A DNA stretch of 64,000 bases from positions 2,273,764-2,337,763 of the forward strand of contig NZ_CP021251.1 of assembly GCF_002155265.1 (NCBI RefSeq), read 5' to 3'. Of the stretch, positions 35,232 to 43,386 are shown piece by piece; within the stretch, counting starts at the first letter, position 1, and the number at the start of each line of letters is the position of its first letter. Made by a program: the position numbers and the translations under genes. The notes below the pieces were generated by a model. That model saw only the letters and a program-made list of their open reading frames with translations. It was not told the DNA's origin and did not search any database. The DNA is from Corynebacterium pseudotuberculosis (GTDB lineage Bacteria; Actinomycetota; Actinomycetes; Mycobacteriales; Mycobacteriaceae).

Positions 35232-36257
35232 ATGACCAGTGAAACCACGAAGAAAAAACTGATTGCGTATTTTGACACTCCACATCCCACCGTGGAAGAG
35301 GCCATAGAGGTTTTTACCCCCTTAACAATTGGCGACTACGACGATGTCCACATAGCAGCACTCTTGGCCACCATACGCACACGCGGTGAAACCTACGCAG
35401 ATATTGCCGGGGCCGCACATGCATTCCTCGCTGCAGGGCGACCTTTCCCTATCACAGGTTCCGGATTAATGGACACCGCAGGCACCGGAGGAGATGGTGC
35501 AAATACTATCAATGTGACCACGGCAGCTTCTCTCGTAGCAGCATCTGGGGGAGTGCAAATGGTCAAATGCGGTAACCGCTCAGTCTCTTCCAAATCTGGA
35601 TCAGCTGATGTTTTAGAGGCGCTTAACATTCCACTAGATCTAGACCCCGACCGTGCCGTCCGACAATTCCAAGCCTCTAATTTCACATTTCTTTTCGCCC
35701 CGGCCTACAACCCGGCAGTAGCTCACGTACAACCTGTCCGAAAAGCTCTGAGAGTCCCCACTCTTTTTAATGTCTTAGGACCGCTACTTTCTCCGGCGCG
35801 CCCCGAATTTCAGCTGATGGGCATTGCTAATCCCGCGCTTGGCCCCATCATCGCTAAGGTATTCCGCAACCTAGGGCGTACTCGAGCCCTGGTAGTCCAC
35901 GGCTCTGGCATAGACGAGGTCGCTGTACATGGCCCTACCACCGTATGGGAACTCGATCACGGCACCATCACTAATTATGAAGTCACACCAGAAGAACTTG
36001 GAATCCAGCGCCATAACCTTACCGAGCTGGAGGGTGGAGACGGCGCGGAAAATGCTGCTTTGATGCGTGCCACGTTTGCAGGCCAGGGAAACCCCGCGCA
36101 TAGGGATGCCATCGCAGCTACTGCCGGAGCAATTTTCTATACCGCAAATCTAGTGGAATCTCTGCGTGAAGGAACCGAGAAAGCCAAAAAGCTGATTAAA
36201 GACGGACACGTACAACAATGGCTAGCGACCCATGAGGAAGCCGATTATGCAAAATAA
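35232..36257 (+). CDS. trpD: Anthranilate phosphoribosyltransferase
   Basis: TrpD transfers the phosphoribosyl group from PRPP to anthranilate. The 341-aa protein shows the PRPP-binding DTAGTGGDGANTINVTTA, the KCGNRSVSSKSGSADVLEAL segment, and HPAYNPAVAHV-type FLFAPAYNPA. Its 3' end overlaps the trpCF start by 11 bp (36247-36257), which suggests translational coupling. Confidence 0.97.
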   Translation: MTSETTKKKLIAYFDTPHPTVEEAIEVFTPLTIGDYDDVHIAALLATIRTRGETYADIAGAAHAFLAAGRPFPITGSGLMDTAGTGGDGANTINVTTAASLVAASGGVQMVKCGNRSVSSKSGSADVLEALNIPLDLDPDRAVRQFQASNFTFLFAPAYNPAVAHVQPVRKALRVPTLFNVLGPLLSPARPEFQLMGIANPALGPIIAKVFRNLGRTRALVVHGSGIDEVAVHGPTTVWELDHGTITNYEVTPEELGIQRHNLTELEGGDGAENAALMRATFAGQGNPAHRDAIAATAGAIFYTANLVESLREGTEKAKKLIKDGHVQQWLATHEEADYAK

Positions 36258-37734
36258 TGTGCCCATGCCCACGGTTCTAGAAGAAATCGTTAATACGCGA
36301 AGATCACACATCCAAGAGATCAGCGCGCGCATTTCACATATAAACCCGCTCCGGCTACCGAGGTCCACAAAGTCCCTTTTTCAGGCGCTTGGAGGTTCTA
36401 TCAACGGGGGAGCAGCCTCGCGTCGTCAAGCTTATTCCAACGCATCCACCAGAGCACCGCACTTTATTATGGAATGCAAATCTGCATCACCATCATTAGG
36501 CACAATCCGTACCGACTATTCCCCGGGAGATATTGCACGCATTTATTCTCGATATGCTTCTGCAATTTCCGTTCTTTGTGAACCCGACAAGTTCAACGGC
36601 GACTACGACCACTTGGCCACTGTCGCGGCTTCCACGCATTTGCCGGTCTTATGCAAGGACTTTATCGTCGACCCTGTGCAGGTTCAGGCTGCTCGTTACT
36701 TTGGCGCGGACGCGGTCTTGCTCATGCTTAGCGTGCTTGACGACGCCACCTACCTCTCACTTTCTAGCGAAGCCGAACGTCTCGGACTCGATGTGCTCAC
36801 CGAAGTAATAAACGAAGAAGAAGTAAAAAGGGGTATTCGTCTCGGGGCTAAGATATTTGGCGTTAATCACCGCAACCTACACGATCTCAGCATCGACCTT
36901 TCCCGCTCCTCACAGCTAGAGCCTCTCATTCCAGAAAACGCCGTATTAGTATCAGAATCTGGCATCAAAACAAATGAGACCGTTAGACAACTAGCTGGAC
37001 ATTCCGACGCTTTCCTTGTGGGCTCCCAGCTCACCAGCCACAGCAACATTGACTCCGCCTCCCGTTCACTCGTTTACGGAACCAATAAGGTATGCGGTCT
37101 CACCACGGCTTCCGCAGCGCAGAATGCTCGCGCAGTTGGCGCAACACACGGGGGGCTAATTTTTGAAGACTCTAGCCCCCGCAATGTTTCACGTGAAACC
37201 GCCGAAAAAATCATTGCAGCGGAGCCCAACCTGAACTACGTTGCAGTGAGCAGACGCGACCATGGATGGGAGGAAATACTTCTTCCAGAAATTACGAGTC
37301 TCCAAATCCATGCCCCATACCAGGGATCCATAGCAGGGGAGAGGGCGCTCATCGATAATGCCCGTCGGGAGCTTCAAAAAGCGGGAAGGGAAGATGTCTC
37401 CATCTGGAGAGCTGTGTCCATGACACTTCCAGAGGGAGCCGCCACCGCTACCGCACTGACGGATGACGTAGATATGTTGCTTCTCGACGCCGGCATTGGA
37501 GGCACCGGAACATCGTTTAATTGGGAAAAAATCACGCCAGATATAGCCCCTAAAGCGATCCTGGCAGGAGGTCTTAACCTCGACAATCTTCCTGAAGCTT
37601 TAAAGGCAGGATGTGCCGGCCTGGATCTCAATTCTGGTTTCGAGTACCCATCCACCGCTGGGTCATGGTCTGGGATGAAAGATTCCGGATTGCTACGGCA
37701 AGCGTTCTCCAAGATCCGGAATTTTCATTATTAG
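36247..37734 (+). CDS. trpCF: Bifunctional indole-3-glycerol-phosphate synthase / phosphoribosylanthranilate isomerase
   Basis: This 495-aa fusion carries out two consecutive steps. The N-terminal half (~1-260) is the IGP synthase (FIMECKSASPSLGTIR, VLCKDFIVD, LTEVINEEE, LVSESGIKT). The C-terminal half (~265-495) is the isomerase (KVCGLTTASAAQNA, GLIFEDSSPRNVS, LDAGIGGTGTSFNW, LAGGLNLDN, DLNSGFE). I choose the ATG at 36247 because GAGGAA is 7 nt upstream. An in-frame ATG at 36232 lacks this. A perfect parS core lies inside the isomerase domain at 37185-37200. Confidence 0.95.
   Translation: MQNNVPMPTVLEEIVNTRRSHIQEISARISHINPLRLPRSTKSLFQALGGSINGGAASRRQAYSNASTRAPHFIMECKSASPSLGTIRTDYSPGDIARIYSRYASAISVLCEPDKFNGDYDHLATVAASTHLPVLCKDFIVDPVQVQAARYFGADAVLLMLSVLDDATYLSLSSEAERLGLDVLTEVINEEEVKRGIRLGAKIFGVNHRNLHDLSIDLSRSSQLEPLIPENAVLVSESGIKTNETVRQLAGHSDAFLVGSQLTSHSNIDSASRSLVYGTNKVCGLTTASAAQNARAVGATHGGLIFEDSSPRNVSRETAEKIIAAEPNLNYVAVSRRDHGWEEILLPEITSLQIHAPYQGSIAGERALIDNARRELQKAGREDVSIWRAVSMTLPEGAATATALTDDVDMLLLDAGIGGTGTSFNWEKITPDIAPKAILAGGLNLDNLPEALKAGCAGLDLNSGFEYPSTAGSWSGMKDSGLLRQAFSKIRNFHY
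37185..37200. promoter_or_regulatory. parS: parS centromere site inside trpCF
   Basis: The site matches 15 of 16 consensus bases (last base C) and has a perfect GTTTCACGTGAAAC core. In the trpCF frame it encodes part of RNVSRETAEK. Confidence 0.9.
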
Positions 37735-37756
37735 CCCAATTTTTCACACCCATCCC

Positions 37757-37785
37757 TTGCGCTCATCACTAAAGACGTTTAGATT
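37757..37785 (+). promoter_or_regulatory. trpBA promoter
   Basis: TTGCGC (37757-37762), a 17-bp spacer and TAGATT (37780-37785) repeat the architecture of the trpE promoter, including the CTTGCGCTC context. The predicted start falls at the second leader ATG (37793). Confidence 0.72.
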
Positions 37786-37792
37786 ATTGCCT

Positions 37793-37834
37793 ATGAGATA
37801 TGCACTAAACATCTGGTGGTGGCGCGCTTACTAG
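37793..37834 (+). CDS. Second trp leader peptide, upstream of trpBA
   Basis: A 13-codon frame encodes MRYALNIWWWRAY and a TAG stop. Three consecutive TGG codons lie at 37814-37822. It starts 8 nt after the -10 element, with no ribosome site, like the trpE leader. Its sequence differs from the first leader except for the WWW core, so it is not a recent copy. Confidence 0.9.
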   Translation: MRYALNIWWWRAY

Positions 37835-37888
37835 GCGGGCCCTCGAGTGCTATCTATTTCTCTGGCCCGCACCATGCGGGCCGTTTTT
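37835..37888 (+). terminator. trpBA attenuator
   Basis: The terminator stem GGCCCGCA (37864-37871) / TGCGGGCC (37875-37882) with a 3-nt loop is followed by GTTTTT (to 37888). GCGGGCC (37835-37841) is complementary to GGCCCGC (37864-37870), giving an antiterminator that would form when ribosomes stall at the Trp codons. From 37889 to 38066 I see no gene. Confidence 0.88.
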
Positions 37889-38066
37889 CTTTTTGGGTAT
37901 CTCCCCGGCCACGAGCCCGCGATCAATCACATCCCTATCGCGCAAAGGAAGTCCCATGTTCTCCTCTTGTATCAGCGTCTTTTCCTCACCACGGGGAGCG
38001 GGCAGCAGTCTATCGAATTTCCCGTGCCAATCAGCATCACACCGAAGCGTAAAAAAGCGATGGTGC

Positions 38067-38082
38067 GGTTTCACGTGAAACG
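38067..38082. promoter_or_regulatory. parS: parS centromere site upstream of trpB
   Basis: The perfect core GTTTCACGTGAAAC is at 38068-38081, with G instead of T/A at the outer positions. It lies in the trpBA leader region, 48 bp before the trpB start, so ParB spreading could affect trpBA transcription. Confidence 0.88.
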
Positions 38083-38129
38083 TTGATCTATGACATCGCA
38101 CCTCGAAATTCTCAATCAAAGGATAGACA

Positions 38130-39380
38130 ATGACACTTTCTTACAACAAAACCACTCAGCAAACACTCCTTCCTGCATACTTTGGGGAGTTCGGCGGACA
38201 GTTTGTCCCCGAGTCACTCCTTCCAGCGCTTGATCAGCTTGAAAAAGCTTTTGTCGAGGCCCAAGAAGACCCACACTTTCACAAAGAACTAGCGGGCTAT
38301 CTCAAAGACTATTTGGGAAGACCAACTCCATTAACGGAATGCTCCAAGCTACCTTTACAGGGAAAAGGTAAGGGATATGCGCGCATCTTCCTTAAACGCG
38401 AAGACCTTGTTCACGGTGGAGCACATAAAACAAACCAAGTTATCGGCCAGGCTCTTTTAGCTAAGAGGATGGGTAAAAAGCGCATCATCGCAGAAACTGG
38501 TGCCGGGCAACATGGGACAGCAACCGCCCTTGCATGCGCACTTTTAAACCTCGAATGCGTCATTTACATGGGAGCTAAAGACGTGGAACGTCAACAGCCC
38601 AATGTGTATCGCATGGAGCTTATGGGAGCTACTGTGGTGTCCGTAGATTCAGGTTCCGGGACACTCAAAGATGCGGTTAATGAGGCCCTGCGCGATTGGA
38701 CCGCAACGTTCCACGAATCCCATTATCTGCTCGGTACGGCAGCCGGACCTCATCCGTTTCCCACGATCGTCCGAGAATTTCATCGTGTCATTTCAGAGGA
38801 AGCTAAAGCACAGATGCTTGAGCGCACCGGCGGACTCCCGGATGTTGTGGTTGCTTGCGTGGGCGGAGGCTCCAACGCAATAGGTATGTTTGCAGACTTC
38901 ATTGAGGATGCATCTGTAGAACTCGTTGGTGCGGAACCCGGCGGTGAGGGATTATCGTCCGGAAAGCACGGTGCAACCATTAACAATGGACGTATCGGTA
39001 TCCTGCACGGCGCCAAAAGCTATTTGATGCGAAATTCTGATGGTCAAGTGGAAGAATCCTATTCCATTTCCGCCGGGCTGGATTATCCCGGAGTCGGTCC
39101 ACAGCACGCGCACCTATCACAGTCTGGGCGAGCCACCTATGTGGCCATCACAGATGCCGAGGCGCTTGAAGCCTTCCAATTACTTTCCCGTGAAGAGGGA
39201 ATCATTCCAGCATTAGAGTCCAGCCACGCCCTCGCATATGCGTTGAAAAGAGCTGCCCTCGCGGAGGATGAGGGTAAGAATATCACCATATTGGTCTCCC
39301 TTTCAGGGCGTGGCGATAAAGACATCGATCACATTCGCAAGACTCTAGCTGCCAACCCCGAGCTTTCCCTCAAGGACTAA
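38130..39380 (+). CDS. trpB: Tryptophan synthase beta subunit
   Basis: TrpB condenses indole with serine in a PLP-dependent reaction. The 416-aa protein has the N-terminal [11 protein letters not shown], the PLP lysine in HGGAHKTNQ, the indole/serine site [11 protein letters not shown], the phosphate loop GGGSNAIG, and LSGRGDKD at the end. AAAGGA lies 7 nt upstream of the ATG. It is followed by trpA with only 2 bp between, and preceded by its own promoter and attenuator. Confidence 0.97.
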   Translation: MTLSYNKTTQQTLLPAYFGEFGGQFVPESLLPALDQLEKAFVEAQEDPHFHKELAGYLKDYLGRPTPLTECSKLPLQGKGKGYARIFLKREDLVHGGAHKTNQVIGQALLAKRMGKKRIIAETGAGQHGTATALACALLNLECVIYMGAKDVERQQPNVYRMELMGATVVSVDSGSGTLKDAVNEALRDWTATFHESHYLLGTAAGPHPFPTIVREFHRVISEEAKAQMLERTGGLPDVVVACVGGGSNAIGMFADFIEDASVELVGAEPGGEGLSSGKHGATINNGRIGILHGAKSYLMRNSDGQVEESYSISAGLDYPGVGPQHAHLSQSGRATYVAITDAEALEAFQLLSREEGIIPALESSHALAYALKRAALAEDEGKNITILVSLSGRGDKDIDHIRKTLAANPELSLKD

Positions 39381-39382
39381 TC

Positions 39383-40222
39383 ATGAACCGTTACCACAAT
39401 CTTTTTACCCGGCTAGAACAATCCAATGAGGGTGCCTTTGTTCCCTTCATCATGCTTGGAGACCCCACCCCTGAAGCATCATTATCAATCATCCGTACCG
39501 CCGTCAGTGCCGGCGCAGACGCCCTTGAGCTTGGGATCCCATTCTCAGACCCAGTAGCTGACGGGCCTACCATTCAGCGTTCTCATCTCCGCGCCCTGGA
39601 TAATGGGGCAACGGTTGATTCCTCATTAAAGCTCATCTCTCACATTCGTTCAGAATTCCCCGAACTACCCATCGGCCTCTTGATTTATGGCAACGTTCCA
39701 TTTACCCGTGGACTAGATAGCTTCTATCAAGAATTTGCCGCAGCCGGCGCCGATTCCATTTTGCTTCCCGACGTTCCCGTGAGGGAGGGGGGAGCCTTCA
39801 TCGCAGCGGCACAGAGAGCGAGAATCGCACCCATTTTCATCGCCCCGGCACAGGCGTCTGAAGAGACCCTCCATGCAGTAGCAACACATTCCGAGGGATA
39901 CATCTATGCAATTTCTCGTGATGGAGTTACCGGAACGGAACGAGAATCTTCCACCAGTGGTCTCATCGATGTAGTAAACAACATCAATAAATTCGGCGGA
40001 GCGCCGGTACTTCTAGGGTTCGGAATTTCCACGCCTCAGCATGTCCGTGAAGCGATAGATGCCGGCGCCAGGGGAGTAATCACTGGATCCGCAATCACTG
40101 CGATTATTGAAAGACACTGCATCGGCCAACATCCTGCACCCGCAACAATCGATGACATGTCTGCACTGCAATCGGAGATTTTCGCTTTCATCTCAGAAAT
40201 GAAAGCGGCGACTCGCAGATAA
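39383..40222 (+). CDS. trpA: Tryptophan synthase alpha subunit
   Basis: TrpA cleaves indole-3-glycerol phosphate and passes indole to TrpB. The 279-aa TIM barrel has FIMLGDPTPE (catalytic Glu region near 50: DALELGIPFSDPVADGPTIQ) with the Asp in LLPDVPVRE, and the phosphate loop GFGIS. It is the last gene of the trpBA unit. A perfect palindromic parS (40249-40270 extended) follows the stop. Confidence 0.97.
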   Translation: MNRYHNLFTRLEQSNEGAFVPFIMLGDPTPEASLSIIRTAVSAGADALELGIPFSDPVADGPTIQRSHLRALDNGATVDSSLKLISHIRSEFPELPIGLLIYGNVPFTRGLDSFYQEFAAAGADSILLPDVPVREGGAFIAAAQRARIAPIFIAPAQASEETLHAVATHSEGYIYAISRDGVTGTERESSTSGLIDVVNNINKFGGAPVLLGFGISTPQHVREAIDAGARGVITGSAITAIIERHCIGQHPAPATIDDMSALQSEIFAFISEMKAATRR

Positions 40223-40251
40223 GCTTATAACTTCCTAGGTCAAACAACGGA

Positions 40252-40267
40252 GGTTTCACGTGAAACC
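40252..40267. promoter_or_regulatory. parS: parS centromere site downstream of trpA
   Basis: The core GTTTCACGTGAAAC is at 40253-40266. Flanking bases extend the palindrome to 22 bp (40249-40270), longer than the others in the window, so it could also form a hairpin in the trpBA transcript. Confidence 0.9.
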
Positions 40268-40338
40268 TCCACCCCTACAACCTAGGCAGCCCGTGACCAT
40301 TAGTGACTGCTTCACGTTTTCGGTGTAATACTGGTTTC

Positions 40339-40746
40339 ATGACTACCCATGACTCCACATCTTCAGCAAGTCAAGGCCCCAGGTGTACAAGGCGCATGTT
40401 CCTGCTCGGTATCGCAACCACTTTTGCGGGAGCTGTGCTTGCAGCCTGCGGCGGCGATAAAACTAAAGCCAAGGAAATAGCGCTTTCTGACGTACCTGTG
40501 GGTGGCGCCACCATAGTCGATGATTTCATCATTGCTCAACCGGCTGCGGGAGAATACAAAGCATATTCCACCGATTGTCCCCATCAGCATGCAAAAATTA
40601 CGATTGTTCAAGGAGACACCGTGAAGTGCCCAAAGCACGGCTCAATCTTTAGTATCAAAGATGGCGGTGTTGTCCAAGGCCCCTCGAAAGACCCGCTCGT
40701 AGCAAAACCTCTTGAAGTATCCGGGGATAAAGCAAAGATCTCTTAA
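40339..40746 (+). CDS. Rieske [2Fe-2S] lipoprotein
   Basis: This protein of about 135 aa has a Tat-type signal (TRRMFLLG) and lipobox LAAC, so it is probably a membrane-anchored extracytoplasmic protein. The Rieske cluster ligands are visible: CPHQH and CPKHG, spaced about 17 residues. The protein is small and has no catalytic domain, so it is likely an electron carrier or ferredoxin-like partner for an unknown oxidoreductase. I place the start at ATG 40339. TAATAC at 40326-40331 ends 7 nt before it and there is no ribosome site, which fits a leaderless mRNA. The upstream GTG at 40303 is less likely. Confidence 0.88.
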   Translation: MTTHDSTSSASQGPRCTRRMFLLGIATTFAGAVLAACGGDKTKAKEIALSDVPVGGATIVDDFIIAQPAAGEYKAYSTDCPHQHAKITIVQGDTVKCPKHGSIFSIKDGGVVQGPSKDPLVAKPLEVSGDKAKIS

Positions 40747-40798
40747 CATTTGTTGTACTGAGAGCCACACTGCGAGCATTCCGATCTAAACTCAAAGA

Positions 40799-41767
40799 AT
40801 GCTCGCCAAAATCAAGAATCTTGACCCACTCCTCGTTCTCATAGCGTTGGCGGTCATCATTGCAATTTTCTTTCCAGCCCGCGGCGGTTTTGCCGATGCT
40901 TTTTCCATCGCAACCAAGATTGCAATTGCTTTACTCTTTTTCCTATACGGAGCTCGACTCTCCACCAAAGAAGCCCTCGATGGTCTGAAAAACTGGAAGC
41001 TGCACTTAACAATCCTCGCTTTTACGTTTGTTGTGTTCCCATTAATAGGCATAGCACTCAAGCCTTTGGATATGCTCACTTCCAGTGAGATTTATATGGG
41101 TATTCTTTACCTCACTCTGGTTCCTTCCACCGTTCAGTCTTCCGTAGCTTTCGCCTCTATCGCACGAGGAAACGTCGCAGGGTCCATTGTCAGTGCTTCC
41201 GCGTCCAATCTCATCGGTGTTTTTGCTACCCCTTTGCTAGTGGCAGTGCTCATGACCGCAGAGGGCGGAATGTATATTGACGCCGGAGTTTTTCTGGATA
41301 TTGCCATCCAACTGTTTCTGCCTTTTGTTCTTGGTCAACTGCTGCAGAAGTGGGTTAAAGATTTTGCCGCAAATAAAGCAACAAAATCTGTAGATCGCGG
41401 ATCCATTGCGATGGTGGTTTATTCTGCGTTTTCCGCAGGAATCGTCGCTGGAATCTGGTCATCCGTCAAGGTGTGGGAGGTACTTTTCCTTGTTGTTTTC
41501 TCGATCGCATTAGTCACTTTTATGTTGTGGTTGACCAAATTCAGTGCACACAAGCTCGGCTTTAATCGTGAGGATATGATCGCCATACAATTTTGTGGCA
41601 CAAAGAAATCTCTCGCGTCTGGACTGCCCATGGCCGCCGTAATATTTGGGGGAGCAGACCTAGGCCTGCTTATTCTTCCGCTGATGATCTTCCATCAGGT
41701 ACAGCTCATGATGTGTTCCTGGCTCGCTTCCCGCTATGCTCGAAACTTGCCAGAAAACCTCAACTAA
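40799..41767 (+). CDS. Bile acid:sodium symporter-like transporter (SBF-like family)
   Basis: This 322-aa membrane protein has about nine to ten hydrophobic segments and matches the SBF-like/YfeH group, with LFFLYGARLSTKEALDGL, LVPSTVQSSVAFASIARGN and IQFCGTKKSLASGLPMA. Members import or export organic anions. The substrate here cannot be predicted. TAAACT (40787-40792) ends 6 nt before the ATG and no Shine-Dalgarno is present, again suggesting a leaderless start. The 104-aa gene follows after 23 bp. Confidence 0.82.
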   Translation: MLAKIKNLDPLLVLIALAVIIAIFFPARGGFADAFSIATKIAIALLFFLYGARLSTKEALDGLKNWKLHLTILAFTFVVFPLIGIALKPLDMLTSSEIYMGILYLTLVPSTVQSSVAFASIARGNVAGSIVSASASNLIGVFATPLLVAVLMTAEGGMYIDAGVFLDIAIQLFLPFVLGQLLQKWVKDFAANKATKSVDRGSIAMVVYSAFSAGIVAGIWSSVKVWEVLFLVVFSIALVTFMLWLTKFSAHKLGFNREDMIAIQFCGTKKSLASGLPMAAVIFGGADLGLLILPLMIFHQVQLMMCSWLASRYARNLPENLN

Positions 41768-41790
41768 AACCACTGCTTTCAGGAGACCCT

Positions 41791-42105
41791 ATGGCTTCTT
41801 ATCTTTATGTGCAGACACTAATGTCTATCCCCGGCGTAGGAACAAGCAATCATATTGCAGAGTTAGAACCCATCAACGCCACCGAATGCCTTTTACACAG
41901 GCTTCTTGAAGTAGATCCCGCCAATGCGGTCTGTGGGGCAGCTCGTGGCAAAACGGTAGTGGGAATGGCGGCACCACCACACAGCACAGTCCCACACCCA
42001 GAGAGTTATGCAGACTTTCCAGACATTGAAGCCTCATACTTATCATCAGAAGAATTTGAAGCGCTTTGGTCTGAAGCAGTAGCAAAATTCCCTGAGATAC
42101 ACTAA
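41791..42105 (+). CDS. Conserved-looking hypothetical protein, 104 aa
   Basis: The ATG at 41791 has AGGAG 5 nt upstream, which is a strong start. The protein is acidic and soluble, with MASYLYVQTLMSIPGVGTSN at the N-terminus and a PDIEASYLSSEEFEALW helix near the C-terminus. I recognise no domain. It lies 23 bp after the SBF-like transporter gene and shares its terminator, so the two are probably one transcript. Confidence 0.7.
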   Translation: MASYLYVQTLMSIPGVGTSNHIAELEPINATECLLHRLLEVDPANAVCGAARGKTVVGMAAPPHSTVPHPESYADFPDIEASYLSSEEFEALWSEAVAKFPEIH

Positions 42106-42106
42106 G

Positions 42107-42153
42107 AAAATCGGCTTCCCAACATCTGTACTTGTGCTGGAAAGCCGATTTTT
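42107..42153. terminator. Bidirectional terminator
   Basis: AAAATCGGCTT (42107-42117) pairs with AAGCCGATTTT (42142-42152) around a loop with further pairing. T-runs flank it on both strands. It separates the 104-aa gene from the convergent AzlD gene. Confidence 0.85.
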
Positions 42154-42175
42154 GCGTGTTAAAGACGGAAAAGGA

Positions 42176-42529
42176 TCACCACACCAGGTTGACCAAAAAC
42201 ATATAGAAAACTGTTCCACCGATGATGGATAAGCCACAGTCCTTCCGCCACCAGTGCAAAAGCAACGTCACAGCTGTGGCAATGAGCGCAGGAAGAAGGC
42301 CTCCCGTAGCGCCTCGCGCATTAGAAAGCGTGTACATAACTAACACCACCATCACACCCACAGGCATGGTTATCGCGAGCATGGACATCAACGCACTGCC
42401 TTTAAGGAGCTTAACCGCGGAAAAAGGAAGCCACCGAAGCATAAAAGTAATAACAGCCGCTGGCAAAAGCACGATAAGCACAGAGGAAAGTGTGACCCCA
42501 TCGGGCAAACCCAACTGAGCAAGTGTCAT
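42176..42529 (-). CDS. brnE: AzlD-family small subunit of a branched-chain amino acid exporter
   Basis: This 117-aa protein has four hydrophobic segments and matches AzlD/BrnE, with the characteristic FMLRWLPF in the first third. Together with the AzlC-type protein it should export branched-chain amino acids and methionine, as BrnFE does in C. glutamicum. It overlaps the upstream gene by ATGA at 42526-42529. The BrnE name rests on pairing and family. No Lrp regulator gene lies next to it here, unlike in C. glutamicum. Confidence 0.82.
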   Translation of the reverse strand: MTLAQLGLPDGVTLSSVLIVLLPAAVITFMLRWLPFSAVKLLKGSALMSMLAITMPVGVMVVLVMYTLSNARGATGGLLPALIATAVTLLLHWWRKDCGLSIIGGTVFYMFLVNLVW

Positions 42530-43242
42530 TTCTTCACCTTCCAGGTCAGGGCAGCGTCTAAGCGTGGCTGAGTACTACGCACGAACAGCAAGAGAAAATA
42601 AGCAACGAGCGCAATGATGAGCATCTTCTGCGTAGAAATCAGTGCTGCAATTATGGATAAGACAATGGCAAAAAACGGCAATGACCAATCTTGATTATTG
42701 CGGAATGATTCCCAAGCCAGAACCACAAAAAGCGCCGTGAGAGCAAACTCCATTCCTTGAATCCCTTGCGGTAGGGCTGCACCTGCTAGCGCCCCAGCAA
42801 CGCCCGACAACACCCATAGAGCATGGCAAAAAACTTGGATCGTCAGCAAGCGACTACTGGAGATGTTTCCAGCTTCTGGACGAGCCGAGACAATCGCATA
42901 GGCCTCGTCAGTAAGCGAATATGTGGAATACACCCTGCCAATAACCGATTTTATTCGGTCACGCGGGTACGTGAGCCCATAAAAGATATGACGGAAATTC
43001 ACCATAAAAGCTGTGATCGCCGCGGACACAGGCCCCGCTCCACCAGTAACAAGCGTCAGCGCAAGAAACTCCATTGAGCCTGCATAAATCACAATGGAAA
43101 AGATTGGCGCCCACCACCAGGCAAATCCCGATTGCGTCACCAGTAAACCAAAAGCAAGGCCTAGGGGAATAAGCCCTAAGGCAACGGCCCAAGATTCTTT
43201 AATCCCGGCGCGAATTTCGAACGATGTTTCACGTGAAACCAT
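42526..43242 (-). CDS. brnF: AzlC-family large subunit of a branched-chain amino acid exporter
   Basis: This 238-aa membrane protein matches AzlC, with LGLIPLGLAFGLL, AGSMEFLAL and the conserved NFRHIFYGL. It forms the transport pair with the AzlD-type protein. I place the start at ATG 43242 with GAGG 5 nt upstream; a longer frame to 43272 has no better site. The first codons (MVSRET) coincide with a parS site. Confidence 0.85.
   Translation of the reverse strand: MVSRETSFEIRAGIKESWAVALGLIPLGLAFGLLVTQSGFAWWWAPIFSIVIYAGSMEFLALTLVTGGAGPVSAAITAFMVNFRHIFYGLTYPRDRIKSVIGRVYSTYSLTDEAYAIVSARPEAGNISSSRLLTIQVFCHALWVLSGVAGALAGAALPQGIQGMEFALTALFVVLAWESFRNNQDWSLPFFAIVLSIIAALISTQKMLIIALVAYFLLLFVRSTQPRLDAALTWKVKK
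43225..43240. promoter_or_regulatory. parS: parS centromere site in the 5' end of brnF
   Basis: The site matches 15 of 16 consensus bases. Read on the minus strand it encodes VSRET at residues 2-6 of BrnF. ParB binding here would cover the translation start region of the gene. Confidence 0.9.
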
Positions 43243-43386
43243 CACAACCTCTTTTGTTAATATTCCTCCCAAAAGGCGAACACCAAGGAGATAGGACTAG
43301 AAGAAACCGAGTGCCCGTCCCATACGGAACGCGACACTCGCAAGAAAAAACTCACATAGGAGCCAGATATAACCCTAAGCTAAAAC

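Noticed and set aside
37816-38086. Overlapping short plus-strand frames in the trpBA leader region
   Set aside because: They overlap the attenuator and the parS site, have no ribosome site, and the regulatory reading explains the sequence better.
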